A stretch of DNA of 64,000 nt from Blautia sp. MSJ-19 (GTDB taxonomy: Bacteria; Bacillota; Clostridia; Lachnospirales; Lachnospiraceae): assembly GCF_018918125.1 (NCBI RefSeq), contig NZ_JAHLQA010000002.1:62001-126000 (forward strand), given 5' to 3'. The notes beneath the pieces were generated by a model, which saw only the letters and a program-made list of their open reading frames with translations, made no database searches and had not been told where the DNA came from. This document shows, piece after piece, positions 42,596 through 52,900 of this stretch. Each line of letters begins with the position of its first letter. The first letter of the stretch is position 1. A program made the position numbers and the translations under genes.

Positions 42596-43102
42596 GTGAA
42601 AAAGAAAAAAAGGATAGTTTTGCTCATATGCAGCTTACTGATCGGGTGCCTTTTACTGTGCGGATGTGGTGCAGGGGAGGCAGAGCTTCCGGATGGAACC
42701 TGTACGATTTCTATTGAATGTAAAAATATATTAGAGAATATAGATAAGCTCAAAGAGAACAAAAAAGAATTTGTACCGGAAGACGGCTGGATTCTGAAAG
42801 AAACGGAAGTTTCGTTTAATGGTGGTGATACAGTGTTTGAGGTGCTCAAAAAGATATGTGCCGAGAATAAAATCCATATGTCATCCAGATATACACCTTT
42901 GTACAAAAGTTATTATATAGAAGGAATTCATCAGTTATATGAACTGGACTGTGGAAGCAATTCCGGATGGATGTACAGTGTAAACGGGAAATTTCCGAAT
43001 AAAGGATGTTCGAAGTATGAGTTAAAAGATGGAGATAAGATTGAATGGCGCTATACCTGTGATCTTGGATCTGATGTAGGAAATGAATATAAAAGGGATT
43101 GA
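42596..43102 (+). CDS. DUF4430 (transcobalamin C-domain-like) lipoprotein (168 aa)
   Basis: Lipoprotein signal: KKKKRIVLLICSLLIGCLLL then CGCG; the lipidated Cys is C24 or C22. The mature part matches DUF4430, the family whose fold equals the C-terminal beta domain of transcobalamin and intrinsic factor: GGDTVFEVLKKICAENKI (about residues 80-97), then the hallmark SGWMYSVNGKFPNKGCSKYE (about residues 123-142) and KDGDKIEWRYTCDLG. In human transcobalamin this domain caps the cobalamin. Behind a cobalamin riboswitch, a corrinoid-binding role is a reasonable inference. Start GTG 42596 follows GAGAGG. Next to it lies the alpha-domain lipoprotein. Confidence 0.88.
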   Translation: MKKKKRIVLLICSLLIGCLLLCGCGAGEAELPDGTCTISIECKNILENIDKLKENKKEFVPEDGWILKETEVSFNGGDTVFEVLKKICAENKIHMSSRYTPLYKSYYIEGIHQLYELDCGSNSGWMYSVNGKFPNKGCSKYELKDGDKIEWRYTCDLGSDVGNEYKRD

Positions 43103-43106
43103 AAAT

Positions 43107-44093
43107 ATGTGGAAAACAAACAGGCAATATGAACAGATAACAGCAAAAGGAATGTCGGCAGCTCTGATTCTGGCGATGACCCTGACTGTGGCGGGATGCG
43201 GAGAAGCCGGGACACCGGAACTCAAAGAGGCAATCCACAAGACAGCGGAGTATGAACAGAAGACCGTATCGTCGCCAGAGGTTGGTTCTCTTGGCGGAGA
43301 ATGGACGGTCCTTGCACTGGCAAGATCTGAGGAAGAAGTGGAGGACAGTTACTTCGAAAAATACAGAGCAAACCTTGAAAAATATGTCAAAGAACAAGAT
43401 GGCATTCTCAGCGAGAATCGATATACCGAATATGCCAGAGTGACGCTTGCTTTGACTGCAATCGGCGGAGATCCGACTGCAATTGGCGGATATGATCTGG
43501 AAAAAAATCTGGAAGATTTTGATGCAGTTACCGCGCAGGGAATAAACGGGGCAATCTTTGCATTGCTGGCACTGAATGCAGATGGAGAAAGAGAGGGAGC
43601 TCTGCAGGAAAAATATCTGGCGTATATTCTCGAAAGAGAAAAAACAGACGGAGGTTTTTCCATGGATGATAATAGTGATCAGGCAGATGTAGATATTACC
43701 GCGATGGCATTACAGAGTCTGGAACCATACCAGAATGAGCAGAATATACAGGAAACGCTGGACCGCGGTGTGGGATTTCTGGCAGACGCACAGGATGCGG
43801 ATGGCGGTTACACGGCATATGGCGAAAAAAGTTCTGAGTCCATATCGCAGACGATACTTGCACTTAGTACACTGGGGGTAGATTGCAATGAGGATGAGCG
43901 TTTTGTGAAGAATGATAAGGGGCTGTATGATACGTTGATGCAGTATTATCAGAAGGATGGCAGCTTTGCACATACCGTGGACGAAAAAGAAGGGAATCCA
44001 ATGGCAACAGATCAGGCTCTGTGCGCACTGGTTTCTTACGAAAGAATGCTGGACAATAAAAATACATTTTACAATATGACAGACCACAGATAA
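43107..44093 (+). CDS. Alpha/alpha-toroid lipoprotein, transcobalamin N-domain-like (328 aa)
   Basis: Lipoprotein signal: helix LILAMTLTVAGC with lipobox VAGC (C31). The mature part has repeats of the terpenoid cyclase/prenyltransferase toroid: GGEWTVLALARSEE, RVTLALTAIGGDP, INGAIFALLALNAD, TDGGFSMDDNSDQADVDITA, ADGGYTAYGEKSSESISQTI, ATDQALCALVSYERM. The GGF/GGY-plus-ALxAL spacing is the alpha6/alpha6 barrel also forming the N-terminal domain of transcobalamin and intrinsic factor. Start ATG 43107 (AAAGGGA upstream) is 4 nt past the DUF4430 gene; a start at 43083 would overlap it and lacks a better site. A complement to the neighbouring beta domain is inferred. Confidence 0.82.
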   Translation: MWKTNRQYEQITAKGMSAALILAMTLTVAGCGEAGTPELKEAIHKTAEYEQKTVSSPEVGSLGGEWTVLALARSEEEVEDSYFEKYRANLEKYVKEQDGILSENRYTEYARVTLALTAIGGDPTAIGGYDLEKNLEDFDAVTAQGINGAIFALLALNADGEREGALQEKYLAYILEREKTDGGFSMDDNSDQADVDITAMALQSLEPYQNEQNIQETLDRGVGFLADAQDADGGYTAYGEKSSESISQTILALSTLGVDCNEDERFVKNDKGLYDTLMQYYQKDGSFAHTVDEKEGNPMATDQALCALVSYERMLDNKNTFYNMTDHR

Positions 44094-44120
44094 GGCACGA
44101 ATGGCTGTTGGGAGGAAAAA

Positions 44121-45059
44121 GTGGCAGATAATAAAATAAAAGAATTAAGAAAAGAACTGGCGAAGATCATAAAAGGAAAAGAAGAGACAACAGACAAGAT
44201 CATCATGGCTGTGCTGGCCGGTGGACATGTGCTTCTGGAAGACGTGCCGGGGGTTGGTAAGACGACAACTGCTCTGGCACTGAGCCGTCTGATGGGAATG
44301 GATTTTCAGAGGATTCAGTTTACACCGGATGTGGTTCCTTCTGATGTGACGGGATTTACTATGTATGACAAAGAAAGCGGCAAGTTTACTTATCGTCCGG
44401 GCGCTGTGATGTGCAACTTCCTTCTTGCGGACGAAGTTAACCGAACTTCCAGTAAGACACAGTCAGCGCTTCTGGAAGTTATGGAAGAAGGCAGGGTAAC
44501 TGTAGACGGAGAAAGTCATCCGGTTCCGAAACCATTTGTGGTCATTGCAACAGAGAATCCGGTTGGCTCTTCCGGAACACAGATGCTTCCGGAATCACAG
44601 CTTGACCGATTTATGATCAGTACTTCGATGGGATATCCGGATCATGGAAGTCTTGTCGAAATCCTTCGTGATCGTCAGGAGGTAAATCCGCTGGAGCATG
44701 CACAGGCGGTGATCAGCAGGGAAGAAATTCTGGACATTCAGGAAGAGGTCAAAAAGATCTATGTGTCGGATGAAATTCTGTCCTATATAGCAGATCTGGC
44801 AGAAGCAACAAGAAGTCATGTATTGATCACATTGGGGTTGAGTCCTCGAGGAACGCTGGCACTTTGCCGTATGGCAAAAGCGGCTGCGTATCTGGATGGC
44901 AGAGATTATATGGTTCCGGAAGATGTGGAGGGTGTGTTTCGTGATGTTGCCGGACACCGGATGGTGTTGGAATCACGGGCACGATATGAAGAAAAAACTT
45001 CACGTCAGATTCTGGAAGAAATCCTTGAGACAGTACAGGCACCGAAGGTAGAGGGATAA
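44121..45059 (+). CDS. MoxR family AAA+ ATPase
   Basis: 312-aa ATPase: Walker A LLEDVPGVGKTTTALAL (about residues 35-51), Walker B FLLADEVNRTSSKTQSALLE (about residues 96-115), sensor 1 VIATENPVGSSGTQMLPESQLDRF and sensor 2 in LGLSPRGTLALCRMAKAAAYLDGR. MoxR proteins usually act as chaperone-like factors with a DUF58 partner; the DUF58 gene follows immediately and a transglutaminase-like membrane protein after that, the standard trio. Start GTG 44121 with GGGAGG. Here the trio lies inside the corrinoid operon, possibly to mature or assemble surface proteins. Confidence 0.94.
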   Translation: MADNKIKELRKELAKIIKGKEETTDKIIMAVLAGGHVLLEDVPGVGKTTTALALSRLMGMDFQRIQFTPDVVPSDVTGFTMYDKESGKFTYRPGAVMCNFLLADEVNRTSSKTQSALLEVMEEGRVTVDGESHPVPKPFVVIATENPVGSSGTQMLPESQLDRFMISTSMGYPDHGSLVEILRDRQEVNPLEHAQAVISREEILDIQEEVKKIYVSDEILSYIADLAEATRSHVLITLGLSPRGTLALCRMAKAAAYLDGRDYMVPEDVEGVFRDVAGHRMVLESRARYEEKTSRQILEEILETVQAPKVEG

Positions 45060-46205
45060 ATGAAAAACAGGATTCTTGTGATAATTTGGCTGGCAGGTAT
45101 GGCAGTTGCCGCATTGTATACGGGAGAATATCTGTATGCAGGGATTCTGACTGTGTCCGGAATCGTAATCGTATTGTCGGCAATCTTCTGTTTGCTTTCC
45201 GGAAGGAAAACAGAAAGTTGCCTGCATCTGCCAAGAGCGGTTGAGAAACAGACAGTTTTTCAGGGAAAACTGGAATTGCATAATCGTTCAATATGGCCGG
45301 TGTTTTACGGAAATGGCTCTGTAATATGCAGAAATACATTTACCGGTGAGGAACAGACCGTACAGATTCCTTTTTCACTGAAAGGCAATGGTACGATGCA
45401 GACTGCCTTTGAAGGGAAAAGTCTCTGGTGTGGCTGTATCAAATGTACATGCAGTAACTGGATAAATACTGATTTTCTGCAGATTTTCCACAAAAAGAAA
45501 TCGACAGAAGCAGAAGCGGATATGGTGATCATGCCGCAGAAACATATTCTGGATCTGTCTGTGCTGACACAGGAAGGCTTTGATATGGAAAGTTTCCGCT
45601 ATGCGTCAAACAGACCGGGAGATGACCCGGGAGAAACTTACGATATCAGAGAATACCGACAGGGTGACAGCGTGCGACAGATTCACTGGAAACTCAGTGA
45701 AAAACTGGATGGGCTGGTAATTCGTGAAAAAAGTTATCCGGTAGATGATGCAGTGCTGATTCTGGCAGATCCGTTTCTGAAGGAGACTGATCCAGAACGA
45801 GCAGAAGCAGTTGTGGAAATTTTTGCAGCATTACTGCAGAGTTTTATGGAAAAGAGAATTCCATGTCAGGCAGGAATCTGTGATGGTGAAAGCGGGCGCT
45901 TTCATATGGAAAAAATCTGTACAACAGAGGATTATGAAAATATGATGTATCTGTTTCTGAGACATGGCGGGAGCAGCAAAGGTCCGTGTGTAGTGCAGGA
46001 ATATCTGAAACTTTCCGGGACGCAGAAATTTTCTAATTATATTTATATAACAGGAGAAGCAACGGATCATGAGGACAGATATCTGAGAGAAAAAGGTCTT
46101 GTTCTCACAATGCGATGTGGACAGAAAGCAGGAAAAACAGAGGATGAGATCATATTTACCAAAGAACAGTTCCGCAAAGAACTGGGATTTCGTTCCGTGA
46201 GATAA
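45060..46205 (+). CDS. DUF58 membrane protein (381 aa)
   Basis: Two N-terminal membrane helices (residues about 5-20 and 26-45), then a beta region and the DUF58 core DPGETYDIREYRQGDSVRQIHWKLSEKLDGLVIREKSY... (from about residue 190), followed by a von Willebrand A-like stretch (DDAVLILADPF). Begins directly after the MoxR stop. DUF58 proteins work with MoxR ATPases in cell-envelope processes; details are poorly known. The next gene, transglutaminase-like, begins after 36 nt. No unusual feature. Confidence 0.9.
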   Translation: MKNRILVIIWLAGMAVAALYTGEYLYAGILTVSGIVIVLSAIFCLLSGRKTESCLHLPRAVEKQTVFQGKLELHNRSIWPVFYGNGSVICRNTFTGEEQTVQIPFSLKGNGTMQTAFEGKSLWCGCIKCTCSNWINTDFLQIFHKKKSTEAEADMVIMPQKHILDLSVLTQEGFDMESFRYASNRPGDDPGETYDIREYRQGDSVRQIHWKLSEKLDGLVIREKSYPVDDAVLILADPFLKETDPERAEAVVEIFAALLQSFMEKRIPCQAGICDGESGRFHMEKICTTEDYENMMYLFLRHGGSSKGPCVVQEYLKLSGTQKFSNYIYITGEATDHEDRYLREKGLVLTMRCGQKAGKTEDEIIFTKEQFRKELGFRSVR

Positions 46206-46241
46206 TATAAAGTCAGGCAGAAACAGAGGAGAATAGAACGG

Positions 46242-48554
46242 ATGGAATTGTGGCTTTCACAGGCAGAAAATGCCAGACAGAAACTGAATAAGAAAATACT
46301 GCTGAGTATTTTTGTGGAGGCATTGCTGATCTTTGCCACCTTTGGAATCGGCGTCTGTGAAATATTGCATATGCTTACTGGAATGCAGATTTCATGGCTG
46401 TATCTGGCCGGAGCAGCAGGAAGTATTCTGCTTTGTCTGTTTTTGGAAAAATGGCATCGATTTGGTATACAGGCAGGAGCCGTTTTTTTTATTCTGTATG
46501 TGGGTGTGCTGCTGATTTTTCATGCGACAATTCAAAATGGAATGCTTGGGGTGTGGAATCAGGTGGCAGATATGTTTGGGAGCAAAGCCGGAATCTATCT
46601 GACACGTTATGCGGTTTCAGAGAATGGGATGGCGGCAGACCAGGTATACTTTCTGACATTGATGGGAATTGCAGCAGGAGTGATCGGCTATGCAGTCACA
46701 CGCCTTCGACTGAGTATTCTGCTGCTCTTATATAGTATGGTGCCTCCGGTATTGATCAGTCTGCTGGATCAGAACCCGGATGGAAGAATGACAGTTCTTT
46801 TTTATACAGGTATATTTCTTCTGATCAACTGGATAAGTTCATCGAACAGAAATATCCAACAGGAAAAACATGCACCGGCATTTGCAGCAGGAGCTTTGTT
46901 TCTGTGTATTGTGGCAGCAGTGAGCGGGGGGAGTTTCCAGTTGCTTGTGCCGGAAACAGGATATGAGACATCAGAGCTGGTGACAAATGCCCGGGAGGAA
47001 TTTCGGGATAAGATAGAAACATTCCGTTTTCAAAAAGGAAAGATCAACACATTGCCGGAAGGCAGACTCAAAGAAACAGGCGAGTGGACTGCATCAGATG
47101 AAACTGCACTTACAGTAAAAATGGAGGTTCCGGATTCTCTGTATCTCAGGGGCTTTGTCGGAAGCGTATATGATGGAGATCGATGGAAAACAATCTCAAC
47201 AGAAGATGCATGGAAAGAAAAAACTCTTTTTTACTGGCTGCATCAGGATGGATTCTATGGAGAAACACAGCTTTCTGAAGTCAGAAATATGATTCAGGAT
47301 GATACACTTTCTTCTGAAACAGGCACCATGCAGATTACAAATAATCATGCAGACAGCCGATATCTTTATACCCCGTATGAAATGACAGAACTTCCGGAAG
47401 GCTATACGGGAGAGACCGCACTGACGGACAGTACACTGGCATCCGGAGGCCTGTTTGGAAACAGAAAATACAGCCTGCAGACGATGGGAAATCTGGTAAA
47501 AGATTTTACGACCCTTGGAGCTGAAAGTTATCAGATGCTGGCAGAGGGCGGGCAGATGGGCTACAGGGAGACGGAAAGCTATTATAATGCATTTGTATAT
47601 GAGCAGGACACTGTACTTCCAGATTCACTTACCAGCTTGTTTCAGAAGGAACTGGGAAATGGCGGAAACCGGGAACAGGGGCATACAGATTACTATACTG
47701 CAATCTCTAGAATACGTGCATATCTGGAGAAAAATATGACATACAGTACAGCGACGGATCCCTTTACAGATTCTGGTGATTTTGTAACCAATTTTCTTAC
47801 AGAATCCAAAATCGGACACAGCGTGCATTATGCTACAGCAGCAACACTGATGTTTCGGTATTACGGAATTCCTTCCAGATATGTGGAAGGTTATCTGATC
47901 ACGCCGGAAGATGTGCGGGATAAGACTGCGGGAGACAGCATTGAGATTCCGGGAAAAAACGGACATGCATGGACGGAAATCTATATGGATGGTCTGGGCT
48001 GGGTACCGATAGAAATGACTCCGGAATATTATGGTGTTATGGAGGAACCGGATCTGACCCTTGGTCTTGAGGCACAGGGAAGCCGGACAGCTCCGCTGCC
48101 GGAAGTCCAGGATCATACGGAAGAACTTCCGGATATCCAGACACACTGGAACCTGAAACTGGCACTTGCAGGACTGACAAGATTTCTGGTATTGCTTTTA
48201 CTTGTGATTGATGTGTTCTGCATTCTTTTCTTTATGATCGTGTGCGGCCTTCGGGTTTATGCAAATTTTCGAAGAAAAAAAGCATTTGCCTCGAAAGACA
48301 GTCGTGTGGCTGTACGGGCACTGACTGGCTATGCGGTACAACTTTACCATCATGGAGATTATGGACCAGAGTTGAGTGATCGTTATCAGACAGCATACCG
48401 CACAGGTGAAAAAGCTGCATTCAGCCGACATGAGATTTCTGAAAAAGAACGAAAAGACGTAGAACAGTGTGTGGCACAGATGATAACTGAATTAAAGGCA
48501 AAAACAGGCTGGTATGATCTGTGGATCATGAAGTATATTGAACGATTATTATAA
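46242..48554 (+). CDS. Transglutaminase-like membrane protein with substituted catalytic Cys (770 aa)
   Basis: TgpA-like layout: about six N-terminal membrane helices (residues about 20-230), extracellular part, transglutaminase core (about residues 500-600), one more helix (LVLLLLVIDVFCILFFMIV, about residues 650-670) and a cytoplasmic tail. The usual core GYCEHFA reads GHSVHYA here, so the nucleophile position is Ser527; the histidine is kept in GHAWTEIY (His575) and the Asp position reads Glu591 in VPIEMTP. The common Cys-His-Asp triad is thus Ser-His-Glu, so normal transglutaminase/protease chemistry is unlikely; binding or a different activity is possible. Third member of MoxR-DUF58-TG set. 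Confidence 0.88.
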   Translation: MELWLSQAENARQKLNKKILLSIFVEALLIFATFGIGVCEILHMLTGMQISWLYLAGAAGSILLCLFLEKWHRFGIQAGAVFFILYVGVLLIFHATIQNGMLGVWNQVADMFGSKAGIYLTRYAVSENGMAADQVYFLTLMGIAAGVIGYAVTRLRLSILLLLYSMVPPVLISLLDQNPDGRMTVLFYTGIFLLINWISSSNRNIQQEKHAPAFAAGALFLCIVAAVSGGSFQLLVPETGYETSELVTNAREEFRDKIETFRFQKGKINTLPEGRLKETGEWTASDETALTVKMEVPDSLYLRGFVGSVYDGDRWKTISTEDAWKEKTLFYWLHQDGFYGETQLSEVRNMIQDDTLSSETGTMQITNNHADSRYLYTPYEMTELPEGYTGETALTDSTLASGGLFGNRKYSLQTMGNLVKDFTTLGAESYQMLAEGGQMGYRETESYYNAFVYEQDTVLPDSLTSLFQKELGNGGNREQGHTDYYTAISRIRAYLEKNMTYSTATDPFTDSGDFVTNFLTESKIGHSVHYATAATLMFRYYGIPSRYVEGYLITPEDVRDKTAGDSIEIPGKNGHAWTEIYMDGLGWVPIEMTPEYYGVMEEPDLTLGLEAQGSRTAPLPEVQDHTEELPDIQTHWNLKLALAGLTRFLVLLLLVIDVFCILFFMIVCGLRVYANFRRKKAFASKDSRVAVRALTGYAVQLYHHGDYGPELSDRYQTAYRTGEKAAFSRHEISEKERKDVEQCVAQMITELKAKTGWYDLWIMKYIERLL

Positions 48555-48571
48555 GAAAGGAGACACACCGG

Positions 48572-49906
48572 ATGAAACAAAAAAGGAAATTTGACAAAAA
48601 ACAGATTCTGGTGGCAGTACTCCTTATGGTGGGAATTGTATTGTCCGGTGGATTTTTTGTATGGGGGATACACGGACAGCAACCGGAGGTCGTCGAGAAT
48701 CCGGTACAGGGAATCAATGCAGCGAGTTCTTTTAAGGGTTATTTGGGAAAAGGATATGCTTATGCAGGACCGGAGACAGATGATGCCGATGGCATAGACA
48801 ATACAGATATGCAGGCACAGACACTGGAGGAACCTGAGGAAGAGCAGGAAGAAGAGACAATACAGGAAAATCCGGAAGAAACAGAGCCTGATACTGCACC
48901 GGCAGAGGAACAGCCGCAGGAAGTCTATGAAGATACGTCAAATGAAGAAAATCCTTTTTCAGAGGACGAAAATGCACAGGACTCCGAGACAGTTCCGGAT
49001 GAGATCGTCTACGACAATGAAAATAAGGATGAAGAAGATGAACAGGAGGCGCCGGAGCAGGATGACGACACCAACCAGGATCAGGCAGATTTGCCACCGG
49101 ATGAGGATGGTACTGATCAGGTTCCGGAAGAAAACAGATATCCGTCAGTTGCGACAGATCTGACGGACGGTGAAACGGTGCAGGCTTCTTATCGAACTTT
49201 TTATGTACAGGCATATGATTATCAGGGGAATGTTCTTTCTTCGGCAGCATTGGAGGTGACTGGGAACGGACAGAAATTGTATTCCATTGGAACAGACGGG
49301 CAGGGCATCGTTTCGTATCGCCTGGAATTGAATGATGGCAGCAATACGGTCAGTATCCGTGTCACGGACAATGAAGGCTGGAGCACGACGATCCCAGAGT
49401 ATACGATCTATAAAGGTGCAGATGAACAGCCACAGCCGGAGGGTAGTATCACGATCAGTATTGAGGCGGGAACCGTAGGGCTGGGAATGCTTCTGGCACC
49501 GCAGCAGGTGGAATATTACCAGGGAGAACAGCTTGCATCAGTCCTTTTGCGGACGTTGGATGCGAATGGATTTGACTGGAGAAATGTAGGAGAAGCTACA
49601 AGTGGATTTTATCTGCGGTCCATCGGGAGAAGTGGGATGACTGCGGGAGCTGCGATCCCGGATGAACTGATGGCGCATCTGAATGAAGTAAACAGTCAGC
49701 TCACAAGTCATGACAATGACTGGCTGGGAGAATTCGACTTTACGATGGATTCCGGATGGCTGTACTTTGTCAATGGAGAATATATGAATACAGGAATGTC
49801 TGGCTATTTTCCGGCAGACGGAGATGTAGTGAGACTGAGATTTTCGCTGTATGCAGGCGCGGATGTTGGCGCTGGACAGAACGGTGAGACATGGGGAGAC
49901 TGGTGA
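48572..49906 (+). CDS. Membrane-anchored DUF4430 protein with acidic stalk (444 aa)
   Basis: N-terminal signal-anchor (about residues 10-32, ILVAVLLMVGIVLSGGFFVW), then a Glu/Asp/Gln/Pro-rich stalk (about residues 65-190), an Ig-like beta domain (about 195-290; TFYVQAYDYQGNVLSSAALE) and a C-terminal DUF4430 domain (about 295-435) with EQLASVLLRTLDANGFDW, MDSGWLYFVNGEYMNTGMSG and DGDVVRLRFSLYAGADVG. The domain is the second transcobalamin-C-like unit in this operon. The stalk probably spans the wall. Start ATG 48572 with AAAGGAGA. Ends overlapping the propeller protein gene (TGATG). Confidence 0.88.
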   Translation: MKQKRKFDKKQILVAVLLMVGIVLSGGFFVWGIHGQQPEVVENPVQGINAASSFKGYLGKGYAYAGPETDDADGIDNTDMQAQTLEEPEEEQEEETIQENPEETEPDTAPAEEQPQEVYEDTSNEENPFSEDENAQDSETVPDEIVYDNENKDEEDEQEAPEQDDDTNQDQADLPPDEDGTDQVPEENRYPSVATDLTDGETVQASYRTFYVQAYDYQGNVLSSAALEVTGNGQKLYSIGTDGQGIVSYRLELNDGSNTVSIRVTDNEGWSTTIPEYTIYKGADEQPQPEGSITISIEAGTVGLGMLLAPQQVEYYQGEQLASVLLRTLDANGFDWRNVGEATSGFYLRSIGRSGMTAGAAIPDELMAHLNEVNSQLTSHDNDWLGEFDFTMDSGWLYFVNGEYMNTGMSGYFPADGDVVRLRFSLYAGADVGAGQNGETWGDW

Positions 49907-52900
49907 TGAAAAAAGTTCTGGCAGGATTTCTTTCTCTGGCACTTTGCCTGGGAAGTGTTCCGGTTTATGGAGCGGAAGAAAATATAGAAATACAGAACAC
50001 AGAAGAATATACGGAGTCAACAGAGTCCACAGATTCAGAAGAGCTGCCGGCTGCGGAGGAAAACGCAGAAAGTGGCGAAGGCGAGATAGAGATCGGGGAA
50101 ATCGGGGATGAGGAGTCCGGAGATGAAGAAAGCGAGGAATTTCCGGAAATTTCAGACGGAGAGCAGGAAACGGATTCTTCAACAGAAATCCAGGAAGCTG
50201 CGGAAGTGGAATTTCAGTCTGATGTCGGCAGTGAAGCAGAGGATTATCTGGAAAATCTGACAGTTTATACAAGCAAAGAGGGGACATTGCCTGAAAATAT
50301 CCGTACACCGGAACGCCGGGAAGATATGGACCAGGAGTTTGGAGGCAGAGTATATACTGTAGAGTACAGTTCCTATGCGTCGGCAACTTCTTTTTATGTA
50401 TCTGCAGATCTGACAGATCTGGCCCCGGAGGGAGCAACGCTTCGGATGTCCGCGTGGAGTATGGATGGCAGACTGCTGGCGACAGAAATGGAGCCGAAAG
50501 CTTTTTCAGACGGAAAGAGGTACCGACTGAACGGACGTACCTTTGGAAATGGGGAAAATGGCGGGATCCGCACGGTTTATACAATCGAAGCCGGTACCGA
50601 AGAAGAAATGCAGACATACAAACTCGTAGTACTGCGAAGACTGGATCTGTCCGGAATCGGCTGTTATCTTCCGGAGGACGAAGATCTGGCCCGTAATCTG
50701 ATTTCGGAGAAATTTGACAGTGCAGCTCGCGAGTATTCTGCAGAAGTGGCAGAAAATGTTACATATGTGCAGGTCAGTGCACAGGCTTATTCAGATGTTT
50801 ATTATGGGCTGACAGTCAACGGAGAACCAGTACAGAGTACGGCACCGGTACAGGTTCCGCTTCAGACAGAGGGAGATACGGAAATTGTTCTGACGATGTC
50901 CACAGAAGGCAGTTATAATGACCCGGATTATCAGAATCTGACATATACTTCGGAGGGAACTTACCGGATCATTGTATCCAGGCAGCAGAACAGTGCGGTG
51001 GAATTCAAGGTGACACCACAGAATGCTGTGGTCAGTGTATATGACAGCAAGGGAGAACGGGCAGCTGCGTCTGCCGAAAATGTTTTCCTTTATGATGATC
51101 TTGCGGCAGGAAGCACCTATACATGGAATGTATCGTGTTATGGATACAAATCCTGCCAGGGGAGTTTTGTAGCGGGGGAAGTACATGAGATCACGGCAGA
51201 ACTGGAAGAAGCAGACACCAGACAGCCGGAGATTGAAGATAATGACTGGATCAACTACCGGAACAGTGACAGTAATAACGGAATTACATCAGCGTCAACA
51301 CCGGCAGATGCAGAAGAGACGATTCAGAAATGGGCGGTCAAGATTGGCGGAGACTGGAACTCAGCAGTAACGCCTCCTTTGGTTTTGGGTGGCTGTCTGT
51401 ATGCGGCATCCGGCAAATTTATTTATAAGTTAGACAGAAACACAGGAGAGATTCTTGCGGTCAGTGAAGAACTGGTGGGAAGTATGGTCTTTGCATTGAA
51501 TCCACTGACTTACGCAGAAGGAATGCTGTTTGCACAGGTTGGTGGAGGACAGATTCAGGCACTTAGTGCGACTACTCTGAAATCTTTGTGGGTCAGCGAA
51601 CCGGTAGGGGGACAGACACTGTGTCCAATCACTTATAAGGATGGTTATATTTATACTGGTACCTGGAATTCAGAGACAACGGCAGGAACATATTTTGCAT
51701 TATCTGTGACAGATGAAGATCCTGCAAGAGGGGATGAAGTTAAGCACTGTATCTGGAAGTACAGTCACAAAGGCGGTTTTTACTGGGCCGGTGCTTATGC
51801 TTCTGAGGAGTATCTGGTCTTTGGATCTGACGACGGAGCAGCAATAGGAGCTGATACAAATACATCTATTCTGTATTCTGTGTCTACAAAGACCGGAAAT
51901 ATGCTGGATAAATTGTCTGGTATTAATGGCGATATTCGTACTACGGTATCCTATAGCAACGGCTATGTATATTTTGCGACAAAAGGTGGCTATCTGTACC
52001 GTGTCAAAATGAATGCAGATGGAACTTTTGGACAGGTCCTGAGCTATGATCTTGGTGGGATGGCAACTGCAACACCGCTGATATATAATGGAAGGATCTA
52101 TATCGGAGTCTGTGGTCAGGGAGGACAGTTCAATGCGGATGGAGGTCATCATTTTGATGTTCTGCAGGAATCTGAAAATGCACTGAGTCTTGCATATTCT
52201 GTACAGGTGAGTGGCTATCCGCAGGCAGCTCCGCTTTTATCGAATGCTTATGAAAAGCAGGATTTTAATGGAGATGGCATAGCAGATGGAAGAGTCTGTG
52301 TTTATTTTACGGCGAATGCATTTCCGGGCGGCATTTACATGTTAAAAGATGAGCCTGGACAGACCGAGGGCAAGGCAGAAGAGATTTTTGTACCGGATAC
52401 GGAACAACAGCAGTACAGTATCAGTACGCTTTGTGTAGACAGAGATGGAACGATTTATTACAAAAATGATTCCAATTATATGATGGCAATCGAAAAAAAT
52501 GATGCTTGTCTGACCGCTGTGGAAGTGACGGCCGAACAGGGAGAGGTAATCTGGGACAGATCTTATCAGAAAGATAAGACCGGTTATAACCTTTCCTGCG
52601 GAGAAAAAGCGGGACAGATCACTTTCCGTTTTCAGGTAGCAGAAGGAGGAACGCTTACTGTTAACGGGAATGCATGTGATGGTACGTTTACCACAGAGTT
52701 TACGGGAGAAGAGATGCCGGTAACGGCAGTGATTTCCAAAAATGGAAAATCAAGACGATATGTATTTACGCTTACCGGGGACAGAAGCAGTGCGGCATTA
52801 AAAAATCTGACAGTGAGCAGCAGCAATACTTATGCAGATACGGACAAACAGATCACACTGAATCCGTCGTTTGCGACTGATCGATATGAATATACGACAG

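Noticed and set aside
49538-50617. 359-codon minus-strand frame opposite the DUF4430 and propeller genes
   Set aside because: Pro/Leu/Arg/Ser-rich translation typical of the complement of acidic low-complexity coding sequence.
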